Source of the DNA: Firmicutes bacterium ADurb.Bin248
GTDB taxonomy: Bacteria > Bacillota > Clostridia > Christensenellales > CAG-138
Direction: 5' to 3'
Length of the DNA: 48,176 nt
NCBI GenBank assembly: GCA_002069725.1
Contig: MWBW01000020.1
Span: 1-48,176 of the forward strand
Shown here: piece by piece, positions 7,368 through 14,982 of the stretch
How positions within the stretch are numbered: the first letter of the stretch is position 1
Layout: every line of letters starts with the position of its first letter
Notes under the pieces: generated by a model
Databases searched by the model: none
Seen by the model: only the letters and a program-made list of their open reading frames with translations
What the model was told of the DNA's origin: nothing
Translations under genes and position numbers: made by a program

Positions 7368-8708
7368 TTAAAATACCCGTTTCGCGAACAGGAAGTTGTT
7401 GTCCGACCACGTGCTCCACGAGGCGACGCAGACCTTGCCCGCGCTCGTCGAGGCGTGCAGGAGCTGGTTGCCGCCGAGCCAGATGGCCACGTGCGTGACG
7501 TAGGCGCTGGAGCTTCCGTCGCTCTTATAGAACAGGAGGTCGCCGGGGCGCAGGTTCTCCTTGCCGTAGACCGTCGCCCAGGAGTTGACCTGCGAGAAGC
7601 CGGAGGCGGTGTAGCGGCTTACCTTCATGCCCACGGCGCGCAGGCAGTAGACGACGAGGCCGGAGCAGTCGAACGTATCCGGCCCCTCCGTGCCCAGGAC
7701 GTAGCCCTTGCCGAGCTGATCCCTGGCGACGGCGATGAAAGCCTCCACATTGCCGCCCGGCTCTATGGGCGTCTGCGTATAGGCGGGCGCGTCCGTCGGG
7801 GAGGCGCCGCCCGGCGCATCCGAGCCGGTCGGTTCCTGGGCGTTCGTCGGCGCGGCGGTGGGAGAGCCCTTGGGCGTTTTGGTCGGCGTGGGCGAGGGTT
7901 TCGGCGTCCTCGCCGGGCTGGGCGTAGGCGGGTCGACGGCGGGCCGCGCGTTCGGGGAGTAGATCCGCTCCCGCGTTTCGATGTCCGCGCAGCCGTCGGC
8001 GGCGAGGCCGTTCTTCGTCTGGAAGACCGAGAGCGCGCGCTGCGTGGCCGTGCCGAAATAGCCGTTGAGCTTATCCGAATAGTAGCCGAGCTCCTCGAGC
8101 CGCGCCTGGAGCGTGCGCACGTCCTCCCCGGTATAGCCCTTCTCGAGGACGTAGGGCTTCGCGCTCTGCGAGAAGAGCACCGCCTGCGTGAGCGGGTCCG
8201 CGACGCCGGTTTCCTTCATATAATGCGAGCGCTGGAAGCGCTTGAGCGCGGCCTCGGTCTCCGCGCCGAAGTAATCGGTCGGCTCGTCGCTCTCCATGTA
8301 AAAAAGGTTCATCAGCCTCTGCTGGATCGATTGCACCTGCCTGTCCGTTTCGCCGTAGGCGAGCCGCGCATAGTCCGTCTCGGGATCGGCCGTTTGGCCG
8401 GTTTCCGGCGCCGGAGACGTCTCCCCGGGCATGTCCGTTTCGGGAACGACGCCCGGCTGCGCGGTTTCGGAAGCGTTCGGAGGGGACGGGATGGTCGAAA
8501 CGGGGGATGCGGGCGCGGTGCTCGCCGGGGGAGCGTCGGCCGCGAGCGCCATGCTCGAGGGGCCGGAAATGCCGTTGAAGGCGAGCGGAATCAAAAAAAA
8601 CGCCGCGACAAATATGCCGAGCGCCGTCATGATGGGAATGCGCAGGCTCCTGAGCGCGGATATGAGGCGGTGCTTGCGCTCCCGCCTAAAGGCCCATTTG
8701 CTTTCCAT
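7368..8708 (-). CDS. Membrane-anchored peptidoglycan hydrolase: two PG-binding domains plus NlpC/P60
   Basis: A 446-residue cell-wall enzyme with a basic N-terminus and one hydrophobic segment (about residues 25-45) acting as membrane anchor or signal. An Ala/Pro/Ser-rich linker leads to two peptidoglycan-binding-1 repeats (LQARLEELGYYSDKLNGYFG is the clearer one), then a Pro/Thr/Ser linker and a C-terminal NlpC/P60 domain. Cys348 in FDCSG, His406 in THVAIW and His418 in LLHA are the expected catalytic triad positions. Such enzymes cleave the D-Glu to diamino-acid bond of stem peptides. I chose ATG 8708: a consensus promoter ends 6 bases upstream, so the mRNA may be leaderless. The longer TTG start at 8753 would lie upstream of the predicted transcript. 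Confidence 0.88.
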   Translation of the reverse strand: MESKWAFRRERKHRLISALRSLRIPIMTALGIFVAAFFLIPLAFNGISGPSSMALAADAPPASTAPASPVSTIPSPPNASETAQPGVVPETDMPGETSPAPETGQTADPETDYARLAYGETDRQVQSIQQRLMNLFYMESDEPTDYFGAETEAALKRFQRSHYMKETGVADPLTQAVLFSQSAKPYVLEKGYTGEDVRTLQARLEELGYYSDKLNGYFGTATQRALSVFQTKNGLAADGCADIETRERIYSPNARPAVDPPTPSPARTPKPSPTPTKTPKGSPTAAPTNAQEPTGSDAPGGASPTDAPAYTQTPIEPGGNVEAFIAVARDQLGKGYVLGTEGPDTFDCSGLVVYCLRAVGMKVSRYTASGFSQVNSWATVYGKENLRPGDLLFYKSDGSSSAYVTHVAIWLGGNQLLHASTSAGKVCVASWSTWSDNNFLFAKRVF

Positions 8709-8714
8709 AGGCAA

Positions 8715-8743
8715 ATTATACCTGCGGATTCGGTTTTTGTCGA
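8715..8743 (-). promoter_or_regulatory. SigA-type promoter for the NlpC/P60 gene, predicted leaderless
   Basis: On the minus strand TCGACA (8743-8738) and TATAAT (8720-8715) are separated by 17 bases. Only six bases lie between the -10 box and the ATG at 8708, which puts the expected transcription start at the A of the start codon. Confidence 0.75.
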
Positions 8744-8784
8744 GAGATGTCAAAAAAACAGTTTGTGAATACCTTGGGAATTGT

Positions 8785-8804
8785 CAAGGGGGCGCAGCCC
8801 CTTG
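8785..8804. other. Inverted repeat in divergent intergenic region
   Basis: CAAGGGG (8785-8791) and CCCCTTG (8798-8804) flank GCGCAG. It lies between the divergent NlpC/P60 and DUF2804 genes, with no T tract. Confidence 0.4.
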
Positions 8805-8869
8805 GCTTTCGTATTGATCGCGCTTTACCGCCCGGAATATACCGCATTTCAGGCGAAGCGCGCAATTTT

Positions 8870-8896
8870 CGAAGAAGCGGCAGAGCCGCTTCTTCG
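8870..8896. other. Perfect 12-bp hairpin in divergent intergenic region
   Basis: CGAAGAAGCGGC (8870-8881) and GCCGCTTCTTCG (8885-8896) are separated by AGA. It sits 20 bases upstream of the -35 box of the DUF2804 promoter and could be an operator or an RNA structure. No T tract follows on either strand. Confidence 0.5.
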
Positions 8897-8916
8897 ATTG
8901 CTGAAAAATGTTCATA

Positions 8917-8945
8917 TTGCGGTCGAAATCCATAGCGTCTATAAT
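8917..8945 (+). promoter_or_regulatory. SigA-type promoter for DUF2804/ypsA-like/ABC-F genes
   Basis: TTGCGG (8917-8922), a 17-base spacer and a perfect TATAAT (8940-8945) precede the DUF2804 start by 35 bases. Confidence 0.65.
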
Positions 8946-8979
8946 TATCATGAAGAAATTCGGGATTGGGAGGACCGCC

Positions 8980-9996
8980 ATGCAGCATGAAATCACGAAG
9001 AGCGCGCCGCTTCTCGACGCGCGGGGCAACGTGGCCGAGCCCGGATGGGCGCGGAGCCTCCAGCCCGTCTATCGCCGCGCGGACATCCGCGCTGGCAAAA
9101 CCCGCGTCAAGGAGTGGGATTATTACATCGTCTGCGACGATTCCTTCGGCGTCGCCTTCACGATCGCGGACAATTCCTACATGGGTCTGATCTCGGCCTC
9201 GGCGCTCGACTTCGGCAGGCCCTGGGAAAGGACGGCCACGGTCATGACCGCCTTCCCGATGGGCAAATTCGGCCTGCCGGAAACCTCCGTTTCGGGCGAC
9301 ACGCTCTATGGCGACAAGCGCGTGCAGATGGCCTTTCGCGTCAAACCGGGCGAGCGGCTGATTTCCTGCCGCTTCGGCGATTTCCTCGACGGGAAGCCGC
9401 TCGAGTGCGAGCTTGCGCTCGCGCAGCCGGAGACGGATTCCATGGTCGTCGCCACGCCTTTCGATAAAAGCGGGCATTTTTATTACAATCAGAAGATCAA
9501 CTGCATGCGCGCCGAAGGCTCGTTCACCCTGGGCGATCTGTCGCACGCGTTCCGGCCGGAAACGGCGTTCGCGACGCTCGACTGGGGGCGCGGCGTATGG
9601 ACCTACGACAACACGTGGTATTGGGGCAACGGCAACGGCGTCGTGAACGGCAAACTTCTCGGCTTCAACATCGGGTACGGCTTCGGGGACACGTCCGCCG
9701 CGAGCGAGAACATGCTCTTTTACGGCGGGCGCGGGCACAAGCTCTCGCAGGTAGCCTTCCACATACCGGAGGCGAACTACCTCAAGCCCTGGACCTTCTC
9801 GAGCGACGACGGCAGGTTCGAGATGGACTTCATACCCATACTCGACCGCGCCAGCCGCACGAACGCGCTCGTCATAGAGAGCGACCAGCATCAGGTGTTC
9901 GGCTGCTTCACGGGCAGGGCCGTGCTCGACGACGGGACGGCGCTTGAAATAAAGGATTTCCTCGGCTTCGCGGAGAAGGTCCGCAACCGCTTCTGA
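8980..9996 (+). CDS. DUF2804 family protein
   Basis: A 338-residue protein matching the DUF2804 pattern: an N-terminal ITKSAPLLDARGN segment, DWGRGVWTYDNTWYWGNG in the middle, then GFNIGYGFGDTSAASENML and a late FGCFTGRAVLDDGT. The many aromatic residues and the alternating strand pattern suggest a beta-rich fold similar to lipocalin-like or glycan-binding beta sandwiches. No enzymatic function is established to my knowledge. I set the start at ATG 8980 because GGGAGGA lies 6 bases before it; an upstream in-frame ATG at 8908 would overlap the promoter. The next gene begins 1 base after its stop. Confidence 0.85.
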   Translation: MQHEITKSAPLLDARGNVAEPGWARSLQPVYRRADIRAGKTRVKEWDYYIVCDDSFGVAFTIADNSYMGLISASALDFGRPWERTATVMTAFPMGKFGLPETSVSGDTLYGDKRVQMAFRVKPGERLISCRFGDFLDGKPLECELALAQPETDSMVVATPFDKSGHFYYNQKINCMRAEGSFTLGDLSHAFRPETAFATLDWGRGVWTYDNTWYWGNGNGVVNGKLLGFNIGYGFGDTSAASENMLFYGGRGHKLSQVAFHIPEANYLKPWTFSSDDGRFEMDFIPILDRASRTNALVIESDQHQVFGCFTGRAVLDDGTALEIKDFLGFAEKVRNRF

Positions 9997-9997
9997 T

Positions 9998-10498
9998 ATG
10001 GAGCCCGCGGCGACCGCGTGCTTCACGGGCTATCGCCCGCAAAAGCTCCCCTGGGGCGGGAACGAGGACGATCCCCGCTGCGACGCGCTGAAGTTCCGGC
10101 TTGTCGAGAGCATCGTCGCGGCGTATGCGCGCGGCTACCGCACGTTCCTCTCGGGCATGGCGCAGGGCGTGGATACCTACGCGGCCGAGGCCGTGCTCGC
10201 GCTCTCGAAAGTGCTGCGCGGCATGGAACTGGTCTGCGCGGTGCCGTATCCGGCCTATGCGCTCTCGCTTCCCCGGGAGCATCGGGCGCGGTACGAGGCC
10301 ATCGTGCTGGGCGCCGCACGCTGCGCGGTCTGCTCGGAAAAAAGCGGCTCCGCCGCCATGCAGCGCAGGAACGGCTTCATGGTCGAAAACAGCTCGCTCG
10401 TCATCGCGGTGTACGACGGCAAGGCGGGAGGCACGCGCAACACCGTGGCCCTCGCGAAGGAAACGGGGAGGGACGTATGGCTCGTTTCCCCCGAATAA
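9998..10498 (+). CDS. YpsA-like SLOG family protein (DUF1273)
   Basis: A 166-residue Rossmann-like protein. It carries the SLOG/YpsA hallmarks CFTGYRPQKLPW at the N-terminus, TFLSGMAQGVDTYAAE in the middle, and SSLVIAVYDGKAGGTRNTV near the end. SLOG proteins are thought to bind nucleotide-derived ligands; YpsA has been linked to cell division and stress in Bacillus, but the ligand is not settled. It lies 1 base after the DUF2804 gene and 19 bases before the ABC-F gene, so the three probably share the promoter at 8917-8945. Confidence 0.85.
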   Translation: MEPAATACFTGYRPQKLPWGGNEDDPRCDALKFRLVESIVAAYARGYRTFLSGMAQGVDTYAAEAVLALSKVLRGMELVCAVPYPAYALSLPREHRARYEAIVLGAARCAVCSEKSGSAAMQRRNGFMVENSSLVIAVYDGKAGGTRNTVALAKETGRDVWLVSPE

Positions 10499-10517
10499 AA
10501 ATCAGGAGTACGGCATT

Positions 10518-12443
10518 ATGCCTGTTATATCGGCGCACGAAGTCAAAAAGGTTTTCGTCGAACGCGTATTGTTCGACAACGTAAGCTTTGAAATCAACGA
10601 AAAGGACCGCGTGGGGCTCGTGGGCGTCAACGGCTGCGGCAAGACCACGCTGTTCCGCATGCTCGCGGGGCAGGAAGCGCCCGACGGCGGCGGCTTTTAC
10701 CGCAGCCGCGGCGCGCGCATCATGACCATGGAGCAGACGGTGGTCGACACGGACTGCACCGTCTACGTGCAGACGCTGCGGGCGTTTCAGCCGCTCATCG
10801 ACGCGGAGGCGGAGCTTGAGGCGATGAACGCGCAACTCGGGGAGGCTTCGGGCCGGACGCTCGACCAGTTGATCCTGCGCCAGCACGAGCTGCGCGAGAG
10901 GTTTGCTTTCGAAGGCGGACTCACCTATAAAAGCCGAACGCGCGCGACTCTGCTGGGCCTTGGCTTCACGGAGGAGGAGCTCGGCAAGCCGCTTTTTCAG
11001 ATGAGCGGAGGCCAGCGCAACAAGGCGCAGCTCGCCTCGGTGCTGCTCTCGGGCGCGGATCTGCTGCTGCTGGACGAGCCTACCAACCACCTCGACCTCG
11101 ACGCCGTCGCCTGGCTCGAGGAGTTCCTCAAAGGCTATCCCGGCGCGTTCATCGTGGTGTCGCACGACCGTTATTTCCTCGACCACGTGACGGGCCGCAC
11201 GATGGAAATCCTCAACGGACGCCTCTACGCCAGCGAGGGCAACTACTCGCGCCACGCGGAGCTCATGGCGGACGAGCAGGAGTTCCTTCGCCGCAAGTAC
11301 GCGCGCACGCAAAAGGAGATCGCGCGCATCGAGCGCATCGTCGAGCAGCAGCGCCGCTGGGGGCAGGAGAGGAACTTCATCACCGCAGCCTCCAAGCAGA
11401 AGCAGGCGGACAGGCTGCGCGCCACGCTCGTGGCGCCCGAGCGGGAAACCGCCGCCATCCGCTTCCATTTCCATGCGAGGGCCGTGAGCGGCAACGACGT
11501 GGCCGTAGCCCGCCGCATCGCCAAGTCCTACGGCGGGAGGAAGGTCTTTTCGGACACCAGTTTACTCATAAAAAGAGGCGAGCGCGCCTTTCTTCTCGGC
11601 CCCAACGGCTGCGGCAAGACCACGCTGCTGCGCATATTGCTTAAAAAGGAGCGCCCGGATTGCGGCGAAGCGTATCTCGGCGCGAACGTGCAGCCGGGCT
11701 ATTACGAGCAGAACCTCGCCGTATCCCATCCGGAATTCACGCCCGTCGAGGAGGTGCGCGAGCTCTATCCGCAAATGAGCGACACGGACATCCGCCGCGC
11801 GCTCGGCGCGTTCCTTTTCCGCGGGGACGATGTGTTCAAAAAGATGGGCGCGCTCTCGGGCGGCGAGAAGGCGCGCGTGCAACTGCTAAAGCTCATGCTC
11901 TCGGGCGCGAACTTCCTTGTGCTCGACGAACCGACCAACCATCTCGACATCGCCTCGCGCGAGGCGCTCGAGGCCGCGCTCGAGGATTACGAGGGCACCA
12001 TGCTCATCGTCACGCACGACCGTTACCTCGTGGAGCGGCTCGCCGACCGCGTGCTCGAGATGGGGGAGGACGGCATAGAGGAATACCTCGGAGGCTATGA
12101 GGATTATCTCGAGCAGAAGGCGGAGCGGCGCGCGCAGTCCGACGCGCCCAGGGAACCCAACCGCTCCGCACCCGCGGAGGATTACCGGGCGAAGAAGGAG
12201 CGCCAGAGCGCGCTCAACCGCGCCGCGGGCGAGGCGCGCCGCGCCGAGGAGCGCGTGGCCAAATGCGAAGCGGAGCTTCGCCGCATGGAAGAAAAGCTCG
12301 CCGAGCCCTCCGTCGCCTCGGACTACGTCAAAGCAGGCGAACTCAGCGCCGCCATGGAGATTCAGCGCGCGGAGCTGGACAAGCTGTATCGGGCGTGGGA
12401 GGAGGCGCAGAAAACGCTCGAGGGGCTGAACGTAAACAATTGA
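10518..12443 (+). CDS. ABC-F family ATPase (ribosome-associated, Uup/YdiF-like)
   Basis: A soluble twin-ATPase (641 aa) without membrane segments. The first domain has GVNGCGKTT (36-44), MSGGQRNKAQL and LLLLDEPTNHLD; the second has GPNGCGKTT, LSGGEKARVQL and LVLDEPTNHLD. The linker between them (about residues 240-320, rich in Arg, Lys and Glu) is where ABC-F proteins contact the P-site tRNA. A C-terminal coiled coil (about 565-638) marks the Uup/YdiF-type subgroup. The likely role is rescue or tuning of stalled ribosomes; antibiotic protection is possible but cannot be read from sequence. The ATG at 10518 follows CAGGAGT. The stop codon TGA lies in the inverted end of the downstream intergenic module. 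Confidence 0.9.
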   Translation: MPVISAHEVKKVFVERVLFDNVSFEINEKDRVGLVGVNGCGKTTLFRMLAGQEAPDGGGFYRSRGARIMTMEQTVVDTDCTVYVQTLRAFQPLIDAEAELEAMNAQLGEASGRTLDQLILRQHELRERFAFEGGLTYKSRTRATLLGLGFTEEELGKPLFQMSGGQRNKAQLASVLLSGADLLLLDEPTNHLDLDAVAWLEEFLKGYPGAFIVVSHDRYFLDHVTGRTMEILNGRLYASEGNYSRHAELMADEQEFLRRKYARTQKEIARIERIVEQQRRWGQERNFITAASKQKQADRLRATLVAPERETAAIRFHFHARAVSGNDVAVARRIAKSYGGRKVFSDTSLLIKRGERAFLLGPNGCGKTTLLRILLKKERPDCGEAYLGANVQPGYYEQNLAVSHPEFTPVEEVRELYPQMSDTDIRRALGAFLFRGDDVFKKMGALSGGEKARVQLLKLMLSGANFLVLDEPTNHLDIASREALEAALEDYEGTMLIVTHDRYLVERLADRVLEMGEDGIEEYLGGYEDYLEQKAERRAQSDAPREPNRSAPAEDYRAKKERQSALNRAAGEARRAEERVAKCEAELRRMEEKLAEPSVASDYVKAGELSAAMEIQRAELDKLYRAWEEAQKTLEGLNVNN

Positions 12444-12609
12444 CAATCGGCAATGGACAATCAAGATTGATCCGGGCGGCCTTCGCTTTTACGGGCGCGG
12501 GCCGTTTTTTGTTCGCCGTAGGGGCGGATATTATCCGCCCGCGATGCGGACGACAACGGGCTCCCATCCGTAAAACGAGAGCCCGCCTGTTCCCCATTGA
12601 TTGTCAATT
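12438..12609. repeat. MITE-like/terminator module between convergent genes
   Basis: The interval is bounded by imperfect inverted ends: AATTGACAATCGGCAATGG (12438-12456) and CCATTGATTGTCAATT (12594-12609). Both neighbouring genes end inside these borders: the ABC-F TGA at 12441-12443 and the minus-strand TAA at 12608-12610. Inside are GC-rich hairpins, including GGGCGGATA/TATCCGCCC (12522-12540), a GGCCG...T6 stretch and a GGGCTC...GAGCCC pair. Related modules occur at about 18243-18375 and 34709-34885. Confidence 0.5.
12522..12540. repeat. Perfect palindrome, REP-like
   Basis: GGGCGGATA and TATCCGCCC are separated by a single T. Palindromes of the form TAGGGGCGGAT...ATCCGCCCG are, from memory, common dispersed intergenic elements in Clostridia genomes. 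Confidence 0.6.
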
Positions 12610-13486
12610 ACTCCACGTCCTCATAAACCTTTTCCGGCGGGGAATCGAGCTGGAACGGGTCCTTCAAAATGGACTTGATGAGCTTGAACGCGCTCGAATA
12701 ATAGAACCCGTCGCAGATGCGCTCGTCCGTGACCCAGGTATAGGTGATGTAGCGGCGCTCGGTCACGGCGCCGTCGGGCAAAAGCTCCGTGCGGCGCTGC
12801 TTGGCGCCGAAGGAGCAGAAGATGGGCACGTTGCCGAAATCATAGAGATGATGGAACACCGGCGGTATGCCGAGAGACCCCATGGAGGTGATGAACATCG
12901 AGCCGTGGAACGGGCTCAGGTCCAGCAGGGACTTGGGGACCAGGCCGAAATAATCGAGTAGCTTGAGAAACCACACGGCGAACTTGAGCACGAGCCCGGG
13001 GATCAGGTTGAACACTTTGGCGAGCTTATCGAAATCGCTGTTGGACGCGCTGCGGGAGGCCTCGATTTCCTTCGTCATGAGGTGGTAGATGTCCGTCGCC
13101 GTGGCGTCGCGCTCCGGGCGGATCTTGATGATGGTTTCCGCGCCCTCGGTGGTCATCTCGACCTTGACGGCCATGTTGATCTCGATGCCCAAGCGCTGGT
13201 AGACCTTCTGCCCCGAAATGAAGCGGTTGGCCGCGGGCTTTTGCGAGATGCAGCGCACGTAGGCCGCGATGAGCACGTGCATGATGCCGAAGCCCGAAAG
13301 GTTTTCGTCCCTGCGCTTGTGGCGGATGTAGCGTTCGATTTCGTCGATGTCGACGCTGTCTATGAAATAGTTCGACGCGCCGCTGCGGTTGACCATGATG
13401 TACGAGGACACGCGCGTGATCGGGTCGAGCGAGCGCAGCTTGCGCCCGTCCTTCCGATCGCCCCACCTGCGCCGGTATGTTTCCAT
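12608..13486 (-). CDS. Stand-alone E2/chloramphenicol acetyltransferase-like protein, catalytic His replaced
   Basis: A 292-residue protein with the fold signature of the 2-oxoacid dehydrogenase E2 catalytic domain (CAT-like): HVLIAAYVRCISQKPAANRF early, a middle segment rich in Leu/Phe, and SPFHGSMFITSMGSLGIPP. It lacks lipoyl and E1/E3-binding domains. The usual catalytic motif DHRxxDG reads DERICDG (254-260), so glutamate 255 replaces the histidine expected to deprotonate CoA. It therefore cannot work as a standard acyltransferase. From memory this variant is shared by a family of Clostridia stand-alone proteins. AAGGAG precedes the ATG, and a good promoter lies upstream. Confidence 0.78.
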   Translation of the reverse strand: METYRRRWGDRKDGRKLRSLDPITRVSSYIMVNRSGASNYFIDSVDIDEIERYIRHKRRDENLSGFGIMHVLIAAYVRCISQKPAANRFISGQKVYQRLGIEINMAVKVEMTTEGAETIIKIRPERDATATDIYHLMTKEIEASRSASNSDFDKLAKVFNLIPGLVLKFAVWFLKLLDYFGLVPKSLLDLSPFHGSMFITSMGSLGIPPVFHHLYDFGNVPIFCSFGAKQRRTELLPDGAVTERRYITYTWVTDERICDGFYYSSAFKLIKSILKDPFQLDSPPEKVYEDVE

Positions 13487-13533
13487 TCTGTTCTCCTTAA
13501 ATATAAAGATGATTGCGGATTATGATGTCGATC

Positions 13534-13563
13534 ATTGTACTATTATCATAAACGGCTTGTCAA
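13534..13563 (-). promoter_or_regulatory. SigA-type promoter for the E2-like gene
   Basis: Minus strand TTGACA (13563-13558), an 18-base spacer and TACAAT (13539-13534), about 48 bases before the start codon. Confidence 0.7.
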
Positions 13564-13564
13564 T

Positions 13565-13600
13565 GCCGGCGGCCGGCCTGTAAAGCGGCCGGCCGCCGGC
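13565..13600 (-). terminator. Strong GC hairpin after the fba-DUF1292 operon
   Basis: A perfect 14-bp stem (GCCGGCGGCCGGCC 13565-13578 with its complement 13587-13600) and an 8-base loop lie 12 bases beyond the DUF1292 stop. No T tract follows, so it may act as an RNA 3' end stabiliser or a factor-assisted terminator. Confidence 0.55.
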
Positions 13601-13611
13601 GCGAAATTCGT

Positions 13612-13878
13612 TCATTCCCCGTCCCGCGCGCATCTTTGCTTGAACAGCCCGAACACGGCTTCGAGCAGCGCTCCGTCCGTTATGCCCTCGAGATACTCCT
13701 CTTCCGGCGTGTCGCCGCCGAGCGCCTCGAGTATGGTCACCTCGGAGCTTTCATCCTCCACGGGCAGCAGCACGGCGAAGAAGCGCCCTTCGTAGGGCAC
13801 CACGTCGAGTATCTCGAAAAGAAGCTCGCTGCCCTCGCTGTCCGTGAGGGCGATCACGTCGCCGCCTTCCTTTTCCAT
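13612..13878 (-). CDS. DUF1292 family small acidic protein
   Basis: An 88-residue, strongly acidic protein with the DUF1292 layout: an N-terminal beta-rich block (VIALTDSEGSELLFEILDVV), then YEGRFFAVLLPVED, and a C-terminal acidic helix. The family is widespread in Firmicutes and its function is unknown; related genes usually sit beside yrzL/yrrK or other housekeeping genes rather than aldolase. It starts 1 base after the aldolase stop, so it is probably translated by coupling from the fba mRNA. Confidence 0.8.
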   Translation of the reverse strand: MEKEGGDVIALTDSEGSELLFEILDVVPYEGRFFAVLLPVEDESSEVTILEALGGDTPEEEYLEGITDGALLEAVFGLFKQRCARDGE

Positions 13879-13879
13879 A

Positions 13880-14815
13880 TTATGCTTTGCCGACGCAGCC
13901 GAGCACGTTCTCGAGCTTGTGCGCGACCATCCCCTTGATGGCCTCGCGCGCGGGCTTGAGGTACTGGCGCGGGTCGAAATCGGCCGGATGCTCGGCGAGA
14001 TACCTGCGGATGGTGCCGGTCATCGCGAGGCGGAGGTCCGAGTCGATGTTGATCTTGCACACGGCCATACCGGCCGCCTTCCTGAGCATATCCTCAGGGA
14101 TGCCCACGGCGTCGGGCATGCTGCCGCCGTTCTCGTTGATCATTCTGACGAACTCGGGCATCACGGAGCTGGCCCCGTGCAGCACGACGGGGAAGCCGGG
14201 CAGGCGCCGCTGAACCTCCTCGAGTATGTCGAAGCGAAGCAGCGGCTTCGTGCCGGGCTTGAACTTGTATGCGCCGTGGCTCGTGCCTATGGCGATGGCG
14301 AGGGAATCGACGCCCGTGCGCGTCACGAAATCGTATACCTGATCGGGGTCGGTGTAGCTGCCCATGCCCGCGGCGACCCTGACGTCGTCCTCCACGCCCT
14401 CGAGGCGGCCGAGCTCGCCCTCGACGACGACGCCGTGCGCGTGCGCGTATTCGACGACCTTGGCCGTGAGCGCGACGTTCTCCTCGTAGCCGTGGTGGCT
14501 GCCGTCGATCATCACGCTCGTGAAGCCGCCGTCCACGCAGCTTTTACACAGCTCGAACGTGTCGCCGTGGTCCAGGTGCAGGCAGATGGGCAGGCCCGTT
14601 TCGAGGATGGCGGCCTCGACGAGCTTCATCAGATACGTGTGGTTCGCGTACTTGCGCGCGCCGGAACTGACCTGGAGGATCAGCGGGGCGCGCAGCTCTT
14701 TGGCGGCCTCGGTGATGCCCTGTATGATCTCCATGTTGTTGACGTTGAACGCGCCTATGGCGTATCCGCCCTCGTAGGCTTTCCTGAACATATCGGCCGA
14801 GGTGACGAGCGGCAT
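13880..14815 (-). CDS. fba: Class II fructose-bisphosphate aldolase
   Basis: A 311-residue zinc enzyme that interconverts fructose 1,6-bisphosphate with glyceraldehyde 3-phosphate and dihydroxyacetone phosphate. Visible residues include the catalytic Asp82 and zinc ligand His83 in HLDHGD, His180 in GTSHGAYKF and His213 in VLHGASSV, with MIDGSHHGYEEN in the barrel and the phosphate-binding segment CKINIDSD near residue 260. Length and motifs are normal. AAAAGGAGA precedes the ATG. It is divergently transcribed from the glycosyltransferase gene; GAPDH, the next glycolytic step, is encoded 2.4 kb away. Confidence 0.93.
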   Translation of the reverse strand: MPLVTSADMFRKAYEGGYAIGAFNVNNMEIIQGITEAAKELRAPLILQVSSGARKYANHTYLMKLVEAAILETGLPICLHLDHGDTFELCKSCVDGGFTSVMIDGSHHGYEENVALTAKVVEYAHAHGVVVEGELGRLEGVEDDVRVAAGMGSYTDPDQVYDFVTRTGVDSLAIAIGTSHGAYKFKPGTKPLLRFDILEEVQRRLPGFPVVLHGASSVMPEFVRMINENGGSMPDAVGIPEDMLRKAAGMAVCKINIDSDLRLAMTGTIRRYLAEHPADFDPRQYLKPAREAIKGMVAHKLENVLGCVGKA

Positions 14816-14851
14816 AAAATATATCTCCTTTTAAGTTTATTTTCAGCCATC

Positions 14852-14880
14852 ATTATACCCCATATTCGCGGGGAAACCAA
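14852..14880 (-). promoter_or_regulatory. SigA-type promoter for fba
   Basis: Minus strand TTGGTT (14880-14875), 17-base spacer, TATAAT (14857-14852), 37 bases upstream of the fba start. Confidence 0.65.
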
Positions 14881-14908
14881 TACGCCGCGCCGATATTGCC
14901 CTCCCGTC

Positions 14909-14937
14909 TTGTAGAAAACCGCGGCCGCGGGTATAAT
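14909..14937 (+). promoter_or_regulatory. SigA-type promoter for the glycosyltransferase/M29 genes
   Basis: TTGTAG (14909-14914), 17-base spacer, TATAAT (14932-14937), 45 bases upstream of the start. It diverges from the fba promoter with about 28 bases between the -35 boxes. Confidence 0.65.
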
Positions 14938-14982
14938 GAAACGGGTTCCAATCAATGCTAAAGAAGCTAAAGGATGGATGTT

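Noticed and set aside
8706..8753. Longer NlpC/P60 start at TTG 8753
   Set aside because: The codon lies upstream of the best promoter and has no ribosome-binding site.
10101..10517. N-terminal extension of the ABC-F gene
   Set aside because: This frame overlaps the YpsA-like gene and encodes Arg/Ser-rich nonsense; the family start MPVISAHEVKK at 10518 has a good ribosome-binding site.
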